Positions 34,601 through 42,263 of a stretch of 64,000 bases of DNA are shown here, piece after piece. The translations under genes were made by a program, and so were the position numbers. The DNA comes from UBA9655 sp964597045 (GTDB taxonomy: Bacteria > Pseudomonadota > Alphaproteobacteria > UBA9655): the NCBI GenBank assembly GCA_964597045.1, contig CAZQWE010000008.1, positions 6,671-70,670 of the forward strand, in the 5' to 3' direction. The notes under the pieces were generated by a model. That model had not been told where the DNA came from and made no database searches. It was given only the letters and a program-made list of their open reading frames with translations. Numbering within the stretch: the first letter of the stretch is position 1; every line of letters starts with the position of its first letter.

Positions 34601-37030
34601 AGGCAACTTTTTCTCATTGGGTAAAAGAACTTTCACTAAGCTCAATCTTATATCTTGATCCGTTGACTTTAGTAATGGTGTGAGGTCAACCTTTGTTAAA
34701 ATTTCTGGGAAAAGCTCTAGTAGCGTAGAGGCAGCGCCCGCGTGATTATTTATCAAGAGTGTAATGAAAGCCTCATAAAATGGTCGCTCAATGAGGTCTT
34801 CTCCAATAAGCCCTTTATAAATCTTCTTATAGAGCGTTTTAAGAACAGGATATTTTACTAAACTGCCGTCAATAACACATGTCTCTTGGGCAAGCCAGTC
34901 TGCGAGCATAGCCACAGTCGTATGACGCATTTCTTGATCATACAGCTCTTCCTCTTCCTTAGATAAAGGAAAACGATCAAAAGCTTTAATAATGGTCTTT
35001 GTTGAATCCATAACCCGTGTCGGATGAAGAAATAGACGGTTTTCAGGAAATAAATTTTTGAAGGAAAGTTGTTCTTGATAGCCTTTTTCATCGAAGGCCT
35101 TGTGATCATCCTTTTGTTGGTTTTCAAACTCTTTTTGAATGTCCCCATGAACTTTCAAAGTTGATTTGTTATCAGGACAATAATGACCTCCTGGGTGGCA
35201 TGGGTAGTTATGATCATCTAAATCTTCAGGATTTTGACTGATTGTGTACATCACACTGTTTGATGTTGTTGGATTTTTAAATTCAATAAACTGCTGAAAG
35301 AGTGAATGGAAGTAATCATAAATCGGGTTTTCAAAGCCAGCAAGGACCAAACCCTCTTCAAACTTTTTCTCAATATTGGGGGGGGCTACATTATGATTAT
35401 TGATGACATACTCTGGAGATGAAGATGCAGAAATTGTCGTACGAAGTCCAGCAAAGAGAACAAAGTTTAAAAATATCATAGCATTTGACGTTAAACTTTG
35501 ATCCGTCCCCAAGCGCTCAAGCATACTCCATATGGTGTTATCGTCTTTGAAATAAATATCCGTCCCGCGAAGCACGATGAGGTTCTTCAATGAACGGACA
35601 TCGATGAGCTCGCGGGTATAAGTAAAGGATTTGTATAAACTATTGATATGGGCGGTGGCCCCATGATAAAAGGTTGGCCACGCTTTATTTTCTGTTTCAG
35701 CTTCTAATATATTAGCAAAGAAGTCAAAGTCACTAGCAAGAAGATTAATCATACGATAGTGAGAACTCTGATATAATTTAAAATAGGACTTGATATTTTC
35801 AATATCGGCAGCGCGGCGCTGAGTCCTATCGGTCGGATTATCTGGGGATTTATACTCTTTACCTAAGACACCGCGTAGGTGAATTCGACTAAGGGTTTCT
35901 TCTGCGTTTGGATTCCAATTTTCAGTGAGAGTTGCTTGAAGGGGCTCCTCTACATGATTACGTCTTTTGATTTGCACCATAGCCATCGCATGGGCTGCAA
36001 CAGCTTCTGCAAAGATATTTTTTTCCTTTGCAGCTTGGCCCGTCTCTCTTCCAAAAGCATCTTTTCCAAAAGGGACAAGTGTATGTACACGAGGATCATC
36101 AATACGGGGAATACCAGTTCCCTCAACAAACCACCACTTTTCGCTTAGGTTTGGAACCCATTTTCCTTGTGCATTTTTAGCAACCCAATTTGGAGTTGGA
36201 ACATCCCAATGAACTACTGATTCCTTATGCTTTTTATCACTATTATCTACATTATCAATAACATAAAGTCGATTATGAAGTTTCCTATTCTTAAATTTTT
36301 GAATACAGTTATTATCAGTGAGGTCTTTTAAAAAGGCTTTTCCAGATTCAGTAGACAGCGTAGCAAATAAAGGTCCAAAGATCTCAATGTCCTTGCCATT
36401 AAGACGCAAGTTTGAGGTCTTGGATGACACAGCATTACAAATGTCACTCGCTTCAACCCAAACAAAATCTGAGTATTCTTTGTTATGGGCAGCTGAGGCC
36501 TCATTCATCTTCTTCATAAAGATCTCTGGACTTAAATGTTGAACCTGTTCCCAAAACATATAATAAAGCAATCCCTCCCATTCCTTTGGCATATAAACGG
36601 CCGTAAAGGGATTATTACGCATGAGCCTTGGGTGGGTCGCATAAAGTTTGTTGGATTCCTCACCCACCTCTCGCACAGCAGTTCCAACTAAGAGTTCTGG
36701 TTTTAATTGTTTCGCCTCTGGCAGCTCAACGGCCGGTTTTTCAACATCACTCAATCCACCAAAATTACACCACTTTCCGCCATCATTGCGTCGTCCAAGG
36801 AGAATGTAAGCCTTACCGTCCTTCTTTGCCCAATGAAGAACACCCGCAGCTGTTTTATTCGGATGGCTTTGAAAATCACGGGATGCAGGGACTGACTTAT
36901 ATTTACGGATCTCATCAAGGTTATCTTCAATATCTTCAATTTTTTTAGGATCAACGGCAAAAGCAGGAGAAATAGATTGAACGAGAAGACTGGTTGTGAC
37001 TAAAAGTGAAGTATAGCGCTTAAAAAACAT
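31622..37030 (-). CDS. Giant secreted Nudix-like/leucine-rich-repeat protein
   Basis: An 1802-residue protein, the largest in the window. Residues 1-25 are a signal peptide ending SPAFA. Residues about 60-200 resemble a Nudix fold: AYILLGRRNDGGKWCNFGG, then REVGEES (120-126) matching the REUxEE half of the Nudix box, with a longer than usual insert after the glycines. The middle (about 200-840) is not recognised; it has a Cys/His cluster CHPGGHYC (611-618). Residues about 850-1770 contain ribonuclease-inhibitor-like leucine-rich repeats (LNLSGIDF, LKTLNMSDCKIG, LRTLDLSGSELEQNA) broken by recurring spacer modules with an APW or W-V-E motif near 903, 989, 1086, 1241, 1393 and 1667. No membrane anchor is seen. 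An effector or surface role is inference. Confidence 0.88.
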   Translation of the reverse strand: MFFKRYTSLLVTTSLLVQSISPAFAVDPKKIEDIEDNLDEIRKYKSVPASRDFQSHPNKTAAGVLHWAKKDGKAYILLGRRNDGGKWCNFGGLSDVEKPAVELPEAKQLKPELLVGTAVREVGEESNKLYATHPRLMRNNPFTAVYMPKEWEGLLYYMFWEQVQHLSPEIFMKKMNEASAAHNKEYSDFVWVEASDICNAVSSKTSNLRLNGKDIEIFGPLFATLSTESGKAFLKDLTDNNCIQKFKNRKLHNRLYVIDNVDNSDKKHKESVVHWDVPTPNWVAKNAQGKWVPNLSEKWWFVEGTGIPRIDDPRVHTLVPFGKDAFGRETGQAAKEKNIFAEAVAAHAMAMVQIKRRNHVEEPLQATLTENWNPNAEETLSRIHLRGVLGKEYKSPDNPTDRTQRRAADIENIKSYFKLYQSSHYRMINLLASDFDFFANILEAETENKAWPTFYHGATAHINSLYKSFTYTRELIDVRSLKNLIVLRGTDIYFKDDNTIWSMLERLGTDQSLTSNAMIFLNFVLFAGLRTTISASSSPEYVINNHNVAPPNIEKKFEEGLVLAGFENPIYDYFHSLFQQFIEFKNPTTSNSVMYTISQNPEDLDDHNYPCHPGGHYCPDNKSTLKVHGDIQKEFENQQKDDHKAFDEKGYQEQLSFKNLFPENRLFLHPTRVMDSTKTIIKAFDRFPLSKEEEELYDQEMRHTTVAMLADWLAQETCVIDGSLVKYPVLKTLYKKIYKGLIGEDLIERPFYEAFITLLINNHAGAASTLLELFPEILTKVDLTPLLKSTDQDIRLSLVKVLLPNEKKLPPNLVIWFENQIKEIIAKPLNSAIVQDEILFRYILDKSTHLRWGENYMDGSSEQMMIKVLGKNKSLNSLFIPDSSLDRIMDSLFKGEDHDYLDAPWFKALSGHSKLWIDEEAARSLAEAIGKNTTMTHLNLGNCYILDYLVPILAEGFKQNTSLREVILPGKILSSVKERIGVDTPSTHAPWLQETVQGYLADPIKIIQFDLKEKRWDHLTETLRTTTVDELDLTRIQEYEIMPCRDSIIAGLQGNSTLKTVKMHDQDRGQVVTELMSMASGPFTTAPWFVEARENVIQNPEDFLKLSVKQRYSPGVLLILRESPQEIVLKDFTGSTLWSHPFWMDDLIQGLGRDENYTHLNLSGIDFVGDDFDKFCTALQANTKLKTLNMSDCKIGSEKTKVLADALKNNKTLEKLTLSLDKLVSVLDHLESFEEGAFRQAPWYPQAWQEVCGQPQEFMKIAQQQRTYSLIEHFTRKSKVDTLNLNLLEFPYTWVTPVLAGLKANRTIKHLVVPQSAFDNTKQMRDLLQVLNVHPSVEKLEFWGRDKFCAETLSVLAQEVQNAQGLQELIVSDKLQVLNALYPNRESYPKGVQAWVERGMSDLRSHKSGNLWSTLYYGFENLTAFLTANETEFKLEGIGPGLVDPVCSLIRSNNELTHVDLQFSSSSYYGESPLPQLVVSLRELAELRSVRLGYPIRLTQASVQDMCSVFAENQNLRTLDLSGSELEQNAVSVLAEYQQKYPLTEIVLCAKNQLDMLNEHLRIKEQLESQKQKLVEDKVRELCENTEANLIDAIETGHTHLALALLETGKVENLDLSEVYHYKEGIASLAVILKKDRHLKSFILSDSQCSVLPELYPARDTLSTGVRTWVEKKHEALMKDPGGSVKAALYYPVLAQWVLNQVESITLTDMDRYDIDKFSKIIKDNKTVKKITLVGEFWNVEDLSNLFMMIKDNPNTIVEKIDASRCVFKQSRSCPYSLTSLQKSKPYIQIDLPPGAIEVSVN

Positions 37031-37104
37031 ATTAACTCTTAATAGAATAAAATAATTTATAGTTTATATAATTAATTAATTAAAAAAATCAAGTATTTTT
37101 TTTG

Positions 37105-37527
37105 TTAGCCATAAATTTGCTGTGCTCTTTTTTCGAAAGCATTAAGCATCTGATTGAATGCACTTTCAAAGACGGCTTGCATGCCACGTTGGAGGAGGGT
37201 GCTTCTAAATTGAAAATCAATAAAAAATTCAATATCGGTACCATCTTCGTGTTTTTGAAATTCCCAATGATTGTTTAAATAATGAAAAGGACCGTTTATG
37301 TATTCGACTTCTATCCTTGTTTTTGGCGTCAAGTGAACACGGGAGCGAAAGGTTTCCCGAAATACTTTATATCCAATAATAAGGTCAGCCACAATTTCTG
37401 TATCAGTCTTGGATAAAATGCGAGCAGCCATACACCATGGGAGGAACTCAGGGTACTTTTCAATATCCGCAACAAGATCGTACAGTTGCTCGGGGGTATA
37501 GGGAAGAAAATGGGTATGGGCTTTCAT
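37105..37527 (-). CDS. COQ10/RatA-type START-domain protein
   Basis: A 140-residue polyketide-cyclase/START-fold protein. It begins with MKAHTHFLPYTPEQLYDLVADIEKYPEFLPW in family style (only part quoted: YTPEQLYDLVADIEKYPEF), and has the NGPFHYLNNHWEF and FFIDFQFRS strands. COQ10 binds ubiquinone and supports its use in respiration; the bacterial homologue RatA was reported as a ribosome-association toxin, so both labels are used. It overlaps lipA by four bases (37524-37527), following the lpdA-lipA-coq10 order common in Alphaproteobacteria. Confidence 0.88.
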   Translation of the reverse strand: MKAHTHFLPYTPEQLYDLVADIEKYPEFLPWCMAARILSKTDTEIVADLIIGYKVFRETFRSRVHLTPKTRIEVEYINGPFHYLNNHWEFQKHEDGTDIEFFIDFQFRSTLLQRGMQAVFESAFNQMLNAFEKRAQQIYG

Positions 37528-38417
37528 TTATTTAATTGAGAATCTCGTGCATTTTTTAAGCGCTTGAAATCATCTCCCGCATGGTACGAAGATCGGGTGA
37601 GGGGAGAAGCTGAGACCATGAGGAAACCCTTACCCCTGGCCATTCGGGCGTAATCCTCAAATTCATCAGGTGTTACAAAGCGATCTACTATGTGATGTTT
37701 TGGGGTTGGTTGCAAATACTGACCAATAGTCATAAAGTCCACAGACGCTGCCCTTAAATCATCCATAACTTGATAGACCTCGGTTTTGCTTTCACCAAGG
37801 CCTACCATAATACCGGATTTTGTGAAGATGGAGGGGTCTAGGTCTTTCACGGTTTGTAAGAGATGTAGTGAATGGAAATACCTTGCTCCTGGGCGAACTT
37901 CTGAGTAAAGACGGGGAACAGTTTCTAGGTTGTGGTTGTAGACATCAGGGCGAGCTTTCACAACGATTTCAATAGCACCTGGTTTTCTGAGAAAATCAGG
38001 AGTTAAGACTTCAATCGTCGTCCCTGGCGCACGTTTGCGGATGGCTTGAATCGTTTGGGCAAAATGTTCTGCCCCACCATCTTCAAGATCATCACGGTCA
38101 ACGGACGTTACAACAACATGGTGAAGGCTCATCTGGGCGACAGCCTCTCCAACTCTTTCTGGTTCATGAGGATCAAGGAGATCAGGACGTCCTGTTGCAA
38201 TATTACAGAACCGGCAAGAGCGTGTACAAACACTACCCAAGATCATAACAGTTGCATGCTTCTTCGCCCAGCATTCCCCAATATTTGGGCATGCAGCTTC
38301 CTCACAAACGGTGTTCAGCTTTTGAGCGCGCATAAGATCACGCGTCTCCTGATACTCTTTGGAAACAGGAGCTTTCACACGGATCCAATCGGGTTTTTTG
38401 AGCTTTTGTGCTGTCAA
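37524..38417 (-). CDS. lipA: Lipoyl synthase
   Basis: A 297-residue radical-SAM enzyme inserting two sulfurs into octanoyl groups on lipoyl domains. The auxiliary cluster cysteines are C38, C43 and C49 (CEEAACPNIGEC) and the radical-SAM CxxxCxxC is at C64, C68 and C71. The C-terminal RSSYHAGDDF motif is present. The longest frame starts at an ATG at 38468 inside lpdA; I prefer the TTG at 38415-38417 because GAGG lies five bases upstream, seven bases separate it from the lpdA stop, and the family-like MTAQKLKKPDWIRVK results. Its substrate proteins are not in the window. Confidence 0.93.
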   Translation of the reverse strand: MTAQKLKKPDWIRVKAPVSKEYQETRDLMRAQKLNTVCEEAACPNIGECWAKKHATVMILGSVCTRSCRFCNIATGRPDLLDPHEPERVGEAVAQMSLHHVVVTSVDRDDLEDGGAEHFAQTIQAIRKRAPGTTIEVLTPDFLRKPGAIEIVVKARPDVYNHNLETVPRLYSEVRPGARYFHSLHLLQTVKDLDPSIFTKSGIMVGLGESKTEVYQVMDDLRAASVDFMTIGQYLQPTPKHHIVDRFVTPDEFEDYARMARGKGFLMVSASPLTRSSYHAGDDFKRLKNARDSQLNK

Positions 38418-38424
38418 TTTGTCC

Positions 38425-39810
38425 TCATATATGAATGACCCTTCCAAAAGCGTCCAGGACCGACTCATGCATCATTTCAGATAAAGTGGGATGGGGGAAG
38501 ATGGTTTGCATAATCTCTTCCTCTGTGGCTTCAAGAGTCTTTGCAAGGCAGAATCCCTGGATGAGTTCTGTGACTTCAGCTCCAATCATATGTGCCCCTA
38601 AAAGTTCGCCAGTCTTCCCGTCAAAGATCGTCTTAACAAGACCTTCTGGTTCACCCATAGCAATTGCTTTGCCATTTCCAATATAGGGGAACTTGCCAAT
38701 CTTGAGCTCATATTTACCTGAGGCTCTTGCAGCATCCTCAGTAAGTCCAATGCTTGCTATTTGGGGGTAACTGTAGGTGCAACCCGGAATATTTGTTTTC
38801 TTCATAGGATGCGCTGATTTTAGTCCCTTGATTTTCTCAACGCAGAGAACACCTTCATGGCTAGCCTTATGAGCAAGCCAAGGCCCACCTGAGACGTCCC
38901 CTATGGCATAGATGCCGGGTTCATTTGTCTCACACCATTCATTAGTTACAATATGACCTTTTTCAACTTTAACTTTGGTTTTCTCAAGGCCCAGGTTTTC
39001 CGTATTCCCGACGATACCAACAGCAAGAATAACACGATCAACCGTGATCTCACCTTTTTCCATCACGGCGATAACGGAATCCTTATTCTTTTTCAATGAC
39101 TTAACTGTCGTGCTTGTGTGTATATTAATCCCTTGTTTTTCAAAGGATTTGCGTGCAAAAGCGGATATATCTTTATCTTCAACGGGTAAGATTTGATCCA
39201 GGACTTCCACAATCGTGACCTCTGCTCCCATAAGGCGGTAGAAGCTGGCAAACTCAACCCCAATTGCACCTGAGCCAATCACAAGGAGAGATTTGGGAAG
39301 CGATTCGGGAACCATAGCTTCCTTATATGTCCAAACAAGCTTTCCATCGGCTTCAAGTCCTGGAAGGTTCCGAGCTCTCGCTCCCGTAGCTAGAATCAAG
39401 TGTTTAGCTTTTATGGATGTTTTTTCATCAACAAGGATCTCAGTCTCCGAACCCACTTTCCCCTTAATCTGAGCCATTCCCTTAATAACTGTAACCTTAT
39501 TTTTCTTCATCAAATGATTCACCCCATTTGAGAGTTGTTCAGCAACTTTACGGGAACGCTCAATAATTTTTTTAAAATCAAAGGAAACCTTCTCAGCCTT
39601 AAAACCATAGGCATCCAAGGAATGGAGGAGATGATTAATTTCTGATGTGCGAAGAAGGGCTTTTGTTGGGATACATCCCCAATTCAAGCAAATCCCGCCC
39701 ATTTTGTCTTTCTCAATCACAGCAGTCTTGTAACCAAGTTGACTTGCACGGATAGCCGTGACATATCCGCCTGGCCCACCACCAAGGATTACAACGTCAT
39801 AATCTGCCAT
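38425..39810 (-). CDS. lpdA: Dihydrolipoyl dehydrogenase
   Basis: A 461-residue E3 flavoprotein of 2-oxoacid dehydrogenase complexes. FAD motif ILGGGPGGYVTAIRASQLG (about 8-26), redox disulfide C41-C46 (GGICLNWGCIPTKA), NAD motif VIGSGAIGVEFASFYRLMG (about 178), and the C-terminal His-Glu pair in IFPHPTLSEMMHE. GAGGGG precedes the ATG. It forms an operon with lipA and coq10; the pyruvate dehydrogenase genes that often precede it are absent upstream, where a divergent two-component system is found. Confidence 0.96.
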   Translation of the reverse strand: MADYDVVILGGGPGGYVTAIRASQLGYKTAVIEKDKMGGICLNWGCIPTKALLRTSEINHLLHSLDAYGFKAEKVSFDFKKIIERSRKVAEQLSNGVNHLMKKNKVTVIKGMAQIKGKVGSETEILVDEKTSIKAKHLILATGARARNLPGLEADGKLVWTYKEAMVPESLPKSLLVIGSGAIGVEFASFYRLMGAEVTIVEVLDQILPVEDKDISAFARKSFEKQGINIHTSTTVKSLKKNKDSVIAVMEKGEITVDRVILAVGIVGNTENLGLEKTKVKVEKGHIVTNEWCETNEPGIYAIGDVSGGPWLAHKASHEGVLCVEKIKGLKSAHPMKKTNIPGCTYSYPQIASIGLTEDAARASGKYELKIGKFPYIGNGKAIAMGEPEGLVKTIFDGKTGELLGAHMIGAEVTELIQGFCLAKTLEATEEEIMQTIFPHPTLSEMMHESVLDAFGRVIHI

Positions 39811-39864
39811 TTGATTCCCCTCTTAGTTACACAAACCGAGTATCCACAGACTTATTACCATCTA

Positions 39865-39920
39865 TTGATCTTCGGATCAATAAAACCTAAAGATTTCCCT
39901 TCGGAAAATCAAGGTTTTAT
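39865..39920. promoter_or_regulatory. Two adjacent hairpins between lpdA and the response regulator
   Basis: TTGATC-TTCG-GATCAA (39865-39880) is a 6-bp stem capped by a stable TTCG loop. It is followed at once by ATAAAACCT (39880-39888) and AGGTTTTAT (39912-39920), enclosing a second nested stem GATTT/AAATC. Lying in a divergent promoter region, these could act as an mRNA leader structure, operator or a small dispersed repeat. Confidence 0.45.
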
Positions 39921-40006
39921 TGTCCAAAGATGACAGAGAGAGTGGAGAGTAAAAGCATAACAATCGATATCCACTGACTTTTTCTTCCTTTTTACAAAAG
40001 ATACTT

Positions 40007-40012
40007 TATAAT
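40007..40012 (+). promoter_or_regulatory. TATAAT -10 box directly before the response-regulator ATG
   Basis: A perfect TATAAT ends 7 bases before the ATG at 40019. Transcription from it would start at or next to the ATG, giving a leaderless mRNA, which fits the absence of a ribosome-binding site. No convincing -35 element is seen. Confidence 0.4.
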
Positions 40013-40018
40013 GTCCCC

Positions 40019-40714
40019 ATGACAATAAATAAGTCGCATATATTATTGGTTGATGATGATGAACGTTTACGTGATTTATTGCGTAAGTTTCTCGTTGAGA
40101 ATGGTTTCTTTGTTTCCACGGCAAGGGATGCCAAGCACGCTCGCGAGCTCATGAACCTATTCATCTTTGACCTTATGATTCTGGATGTCATGATGCCCGA
40201 TGAAGACGGCTTTGCGCTTGCGGAAAGTATTAAGAAAGGATCAGCTCGACTTAAGGATACACCTATTTTATTTCTTACAGCTATGGGTGAAACGGAAGAC
40301 CGAATTACAGGACTAAGCCATGGTGCTGATGATTATCTCTCAAAGCCTTTTGATCCACGAGAGCTTCTTTTGCGCTTGCAAGCTATTCTCAAGAGAAGTA
40401 AAAAAATGAATGGCAATCCTAAGCTTTTGATGGGACAAGTAAGTTTTGATTTGCAATCAAATCGCCTTGAAAGGCAAGGAACACCCATATCTCTCACAAC
40501 CGTTGAAAGTAGCCTTTTAAAGATATTCTCCCGCCATAGAGGGAAAGCCTTAACGAGAGAGGATCTTGTAACTGAATATGAAGGAGAGTTAAATCCTCGA
40601 ACAGTTGATGTGCAAATGACTCGTCTTAGACGAAAAATAGAAGATGATCCTAAAATCCCGCGGTATCTCCAAACCGTTCGCGGGAAAGGATACATACTGA
40701 TACCAGACCCATGA
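40019..40714 (+). CDS. OmpR-family response regulator
   Basis: A 231-residue two-component regulator. The receiver domain (about 6-122) has the DDD cluster (LLVDDDERLRDLL), phospho-acceptor Asp56 in MILDVMMPDEDG, and the Lys in LSKPFDPREL. The C-terminal winged helix (about 135-228) has the OmpR/PhoB pattern ending RRKIEDDPKIPRYLQTVRGKGY in family style (only part is diagnostic: VRGKGYIL). The histidine kinase overlaps by four bases (40711-40714). Regulon is unknown; OmpR/EnvZ-like envelope control is inferred from the partner. Confidence 0.93.
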   Translation: MTINKSHILLVDDDERLRDLLRKFLVENGFFVSTARDAKHARELMNLFIFDLMILDVMMPDEDGFALAESIKKGSARLKDTPILFLTAMGETEDRITGLSHGADDYLSKPFDPRELLLRLQAILKRSKKMNGNPKLLMGQVSFDLQSNRLERQGTPISLTTVESSLLKIFSRHRGKALTREDLVTEYEGELNPRTVDVQMTRLRRKIEDDPKIPRYLQTVRGKGYILIPDP

Positions 40715-42030
40715 ATTACTTTATAAAACACCCCTTTAAGGCTTTAAAAATAGTCCTCCCAAAAAGTATGTTTGGCAGGTCTTTGCTTATTCTTGTTGCA
40801 CCTCTTTTGTTGTTAGAGACAATTTCGGCTTACGTTTATTTTGGAAACCATTGGGAAAAGGTGACGAAGGCTCTGGCTAATAATATCGCTGGAGAGGTTG
40901 CTACTGTCATTTCTCTTTATAATAAATCTCCAAAAGATGAGAAATTCTTTAATTATTTGGCAGGCAATAACCTTAAACTGCGGACTGAGTTTGTTCCTCG
41001 CGCTATTATTTTCTCTCCTATTCCTAAAGAGCTCAGGGACGGTTTTCTCAACGAAGCATTTAAAAAGCACATCTTTACTCCGTACACCTTTGATATTCGC
41101 GGGAAAGAGATCATTATTGAAACCAAGGTAGATGGCGGTGTCTTAGAGTTTACAACACCCGTTAAGCGCTTATATGACAAATCATTTTATCTTTTTATTA
41201 TGTGGGTGGCAGGAACATCGGCGGTCTTTTTGCTGATTGCTGCACTTTTTATGCATAACCAAGTAAAGCCTTTGAGACGTCTTGCAATTGCAGCCGACCG
41301 GTTTGGTAAGGGCCGTTCATTCCCTCGTTTTAAACCAGAAGGAGCCATTGAAATCCGGAAGGTGGCTCAAGCTTTTCTTGACATGAGGGGACGACTCCAC
41401 CGTCAGTTAACTCAAAGAACGGAAATGCTAGCAGGTGTCTCTCATGATTTAAGAACACCATTGACACGCATGCAACTTCAACTCGCTATGATGAAACCGA
41501 CACCGGAGACTGAAGGTCTTCAAAAAGATGTGGAAGAAATGAATAATATGCTTGAGGGGTATCTGACTTTTGCAAGAGGTGAGGGGCATGAAGAGTCAAA
41601 AGATACGGATATGGATCTTCTTCTTCAGGATGTTATTGAGGGTCGAGCTATGCCTGAAAAGAAAGTTCATTATGAATCGGGAGAGCTTCCCATTCTTTCT
41701 GTAAAACCACAAGCCTTGAAGCGGTGTTTGATGAATCTTATCAATAATGCGACAAGATATGGGAAGGAAGTGTGGGTGAATGCATTCTCAGACAATGATC
41801 ACTTTATCATTGGGATTGAGGATAATGGACCTGGTATCCCTGAAGATAAGGTCGGGGATGTTTTTAAACCATTTTATCGTTTAGACCCTTCACGTAATCA
41901 AACGACAGGAGGGGTAGGGCTTGGCTTGACGATTGCGCGTGACATTGCCCAAAGTCATGGGGGTGAGATTAAGCTATTAAAGTCAGAAGTTCATGGTGGG
42001 CTGAGGGTTAGCTTAGTGCTTCCATATTAA
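40711..42030 (+). CDS. EnvZ-like sensor histidine kinase
   Basis: A 439-residue inner-membrane kinase. Two membrane helices (about 24-44 and 160-180) enclose a periplasmic domain of about 115 residues; a HAMP domain follows (about 181-235). The dimerisation helix has phospho-acceptor His245 in AGVSHDLRTPLTRMQL, and the ATPase has the N box NLINNATRYG, G1 DNGPGIPE and G2 GGVGLGLTIAR. It pairs with the OmpR-type regulator by gene overlap. The H-box sequence and HAMP layout match EnvZ-type kinases; the signal is unknown. Confidence 0.93.
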   Translation: MNYFIKHPFKALKIVLPKSMFGRSLLILVAPLLLLETISAYVYFGNHWEKVTKALANNIAGEVATVISLYNKSPKDEKFFNYLAGNNLKLRTEFVPRAIIFSPIPKELRDGFLNEAFKKHIFTPYTFDIRGKEIIIETKVDGGVLEFTTPVKRLYDKSFYLFIMWVAGTSAVFLLIAALFMHNQVKPLRRLAIAADRFGKGRSFPRFKPEGAIEIRKVAQAFLDMRGRLHRQLTQRTEMLAGVSHDLRTPLTRMQLQLAMMKPTPETEGLQKDVEEMNNMLEGYLTFARGEGHEESKDTDMDLLLQDVIEGRAMPEKKVHYESGELPILSVKPQALKRCLMNLINNATRYGKEVWVNAFSDNDHFIIGIEDNGPGIPEDKVGDVFKPFYRLDPSRNQTTGGVGLGLTIARDIAQSHGGEIKLLKSEVHGGLRVSLVLPY

Positions 42031-42116
42031 AGGCTTTTGATTTCACTAAATCCTTGACTTCCTGTTAAAATTCATTATTTATTCAAGAGTTGTCACTGGA
42101 AGAAAAGGAGGACGCC

Positions 42117-42263
42117 ATGAAAAAATATATGCAAACTGCTTATTATGCTTCTCCTTATTGGTGTTGGCGGAATAGCTATTATTTGAACCTAAATTTATTC
42201 CAACACCAATTACGAAAGAGAGAAAACCATGACACGTTTAACACAGTTAAAACAACATCTTAA
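42117..42263 (+). CDS. Putative Tyr/Trp-rich leader peptide
   Basis: A 48-codon ORF with an ideal ribosome site (AAGGAGG, five bases before the ATG). Its first 22 residues include six tyrosines (4, 9, 10, 14, 21, 22) and two tryptophans (15, 17), with the run Tyr-Trp-Cys-Trp at 14-17. It ends inside the following substrate-binding protein gene, overlapping it by 35 bases. It is placed and composed like an attenuation leader for aromatic amino acids. Alternatively it may be a relic: removing one base after codon 5 gives MKKYMKLLIMLLLIGVGG, a hydrophobic peptide that would stop at 42185. Evidence is arrangement only. Confidence 0.4.
   Translation: MKKYMQTAYYASPYWCWRNSYYLNLNLFQHQLRKRENHDTFNTVKTTS
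42157..42210 (+). promoter_or_regulatory. Hairpin overlapping the leader Tyr-Trp-Cys-Trp codons
   Basis: ATTGGTGTTGG (42157-42167) pairs perfectly with CCAACACCAAT (42200-42210), extended after a three-base bulge by AATA (42171-42174) with TATT (42196-42199). The left arm is the part of the leader ORF encoding Tyr-Trp-Cys-Trp, so a ribosome stalled there would open the stem. There is no T tract; the structure ends 18 bases before the downstream ATG, which points to control of translation or mRNA stability rather than classical termination. Confidence 0.5.

Noticed and set aside
40333..40731. 132-residue minus-strand ORF over the response regulator
   Set aside because: Antisense to a conserved two-component pair; no homology features.
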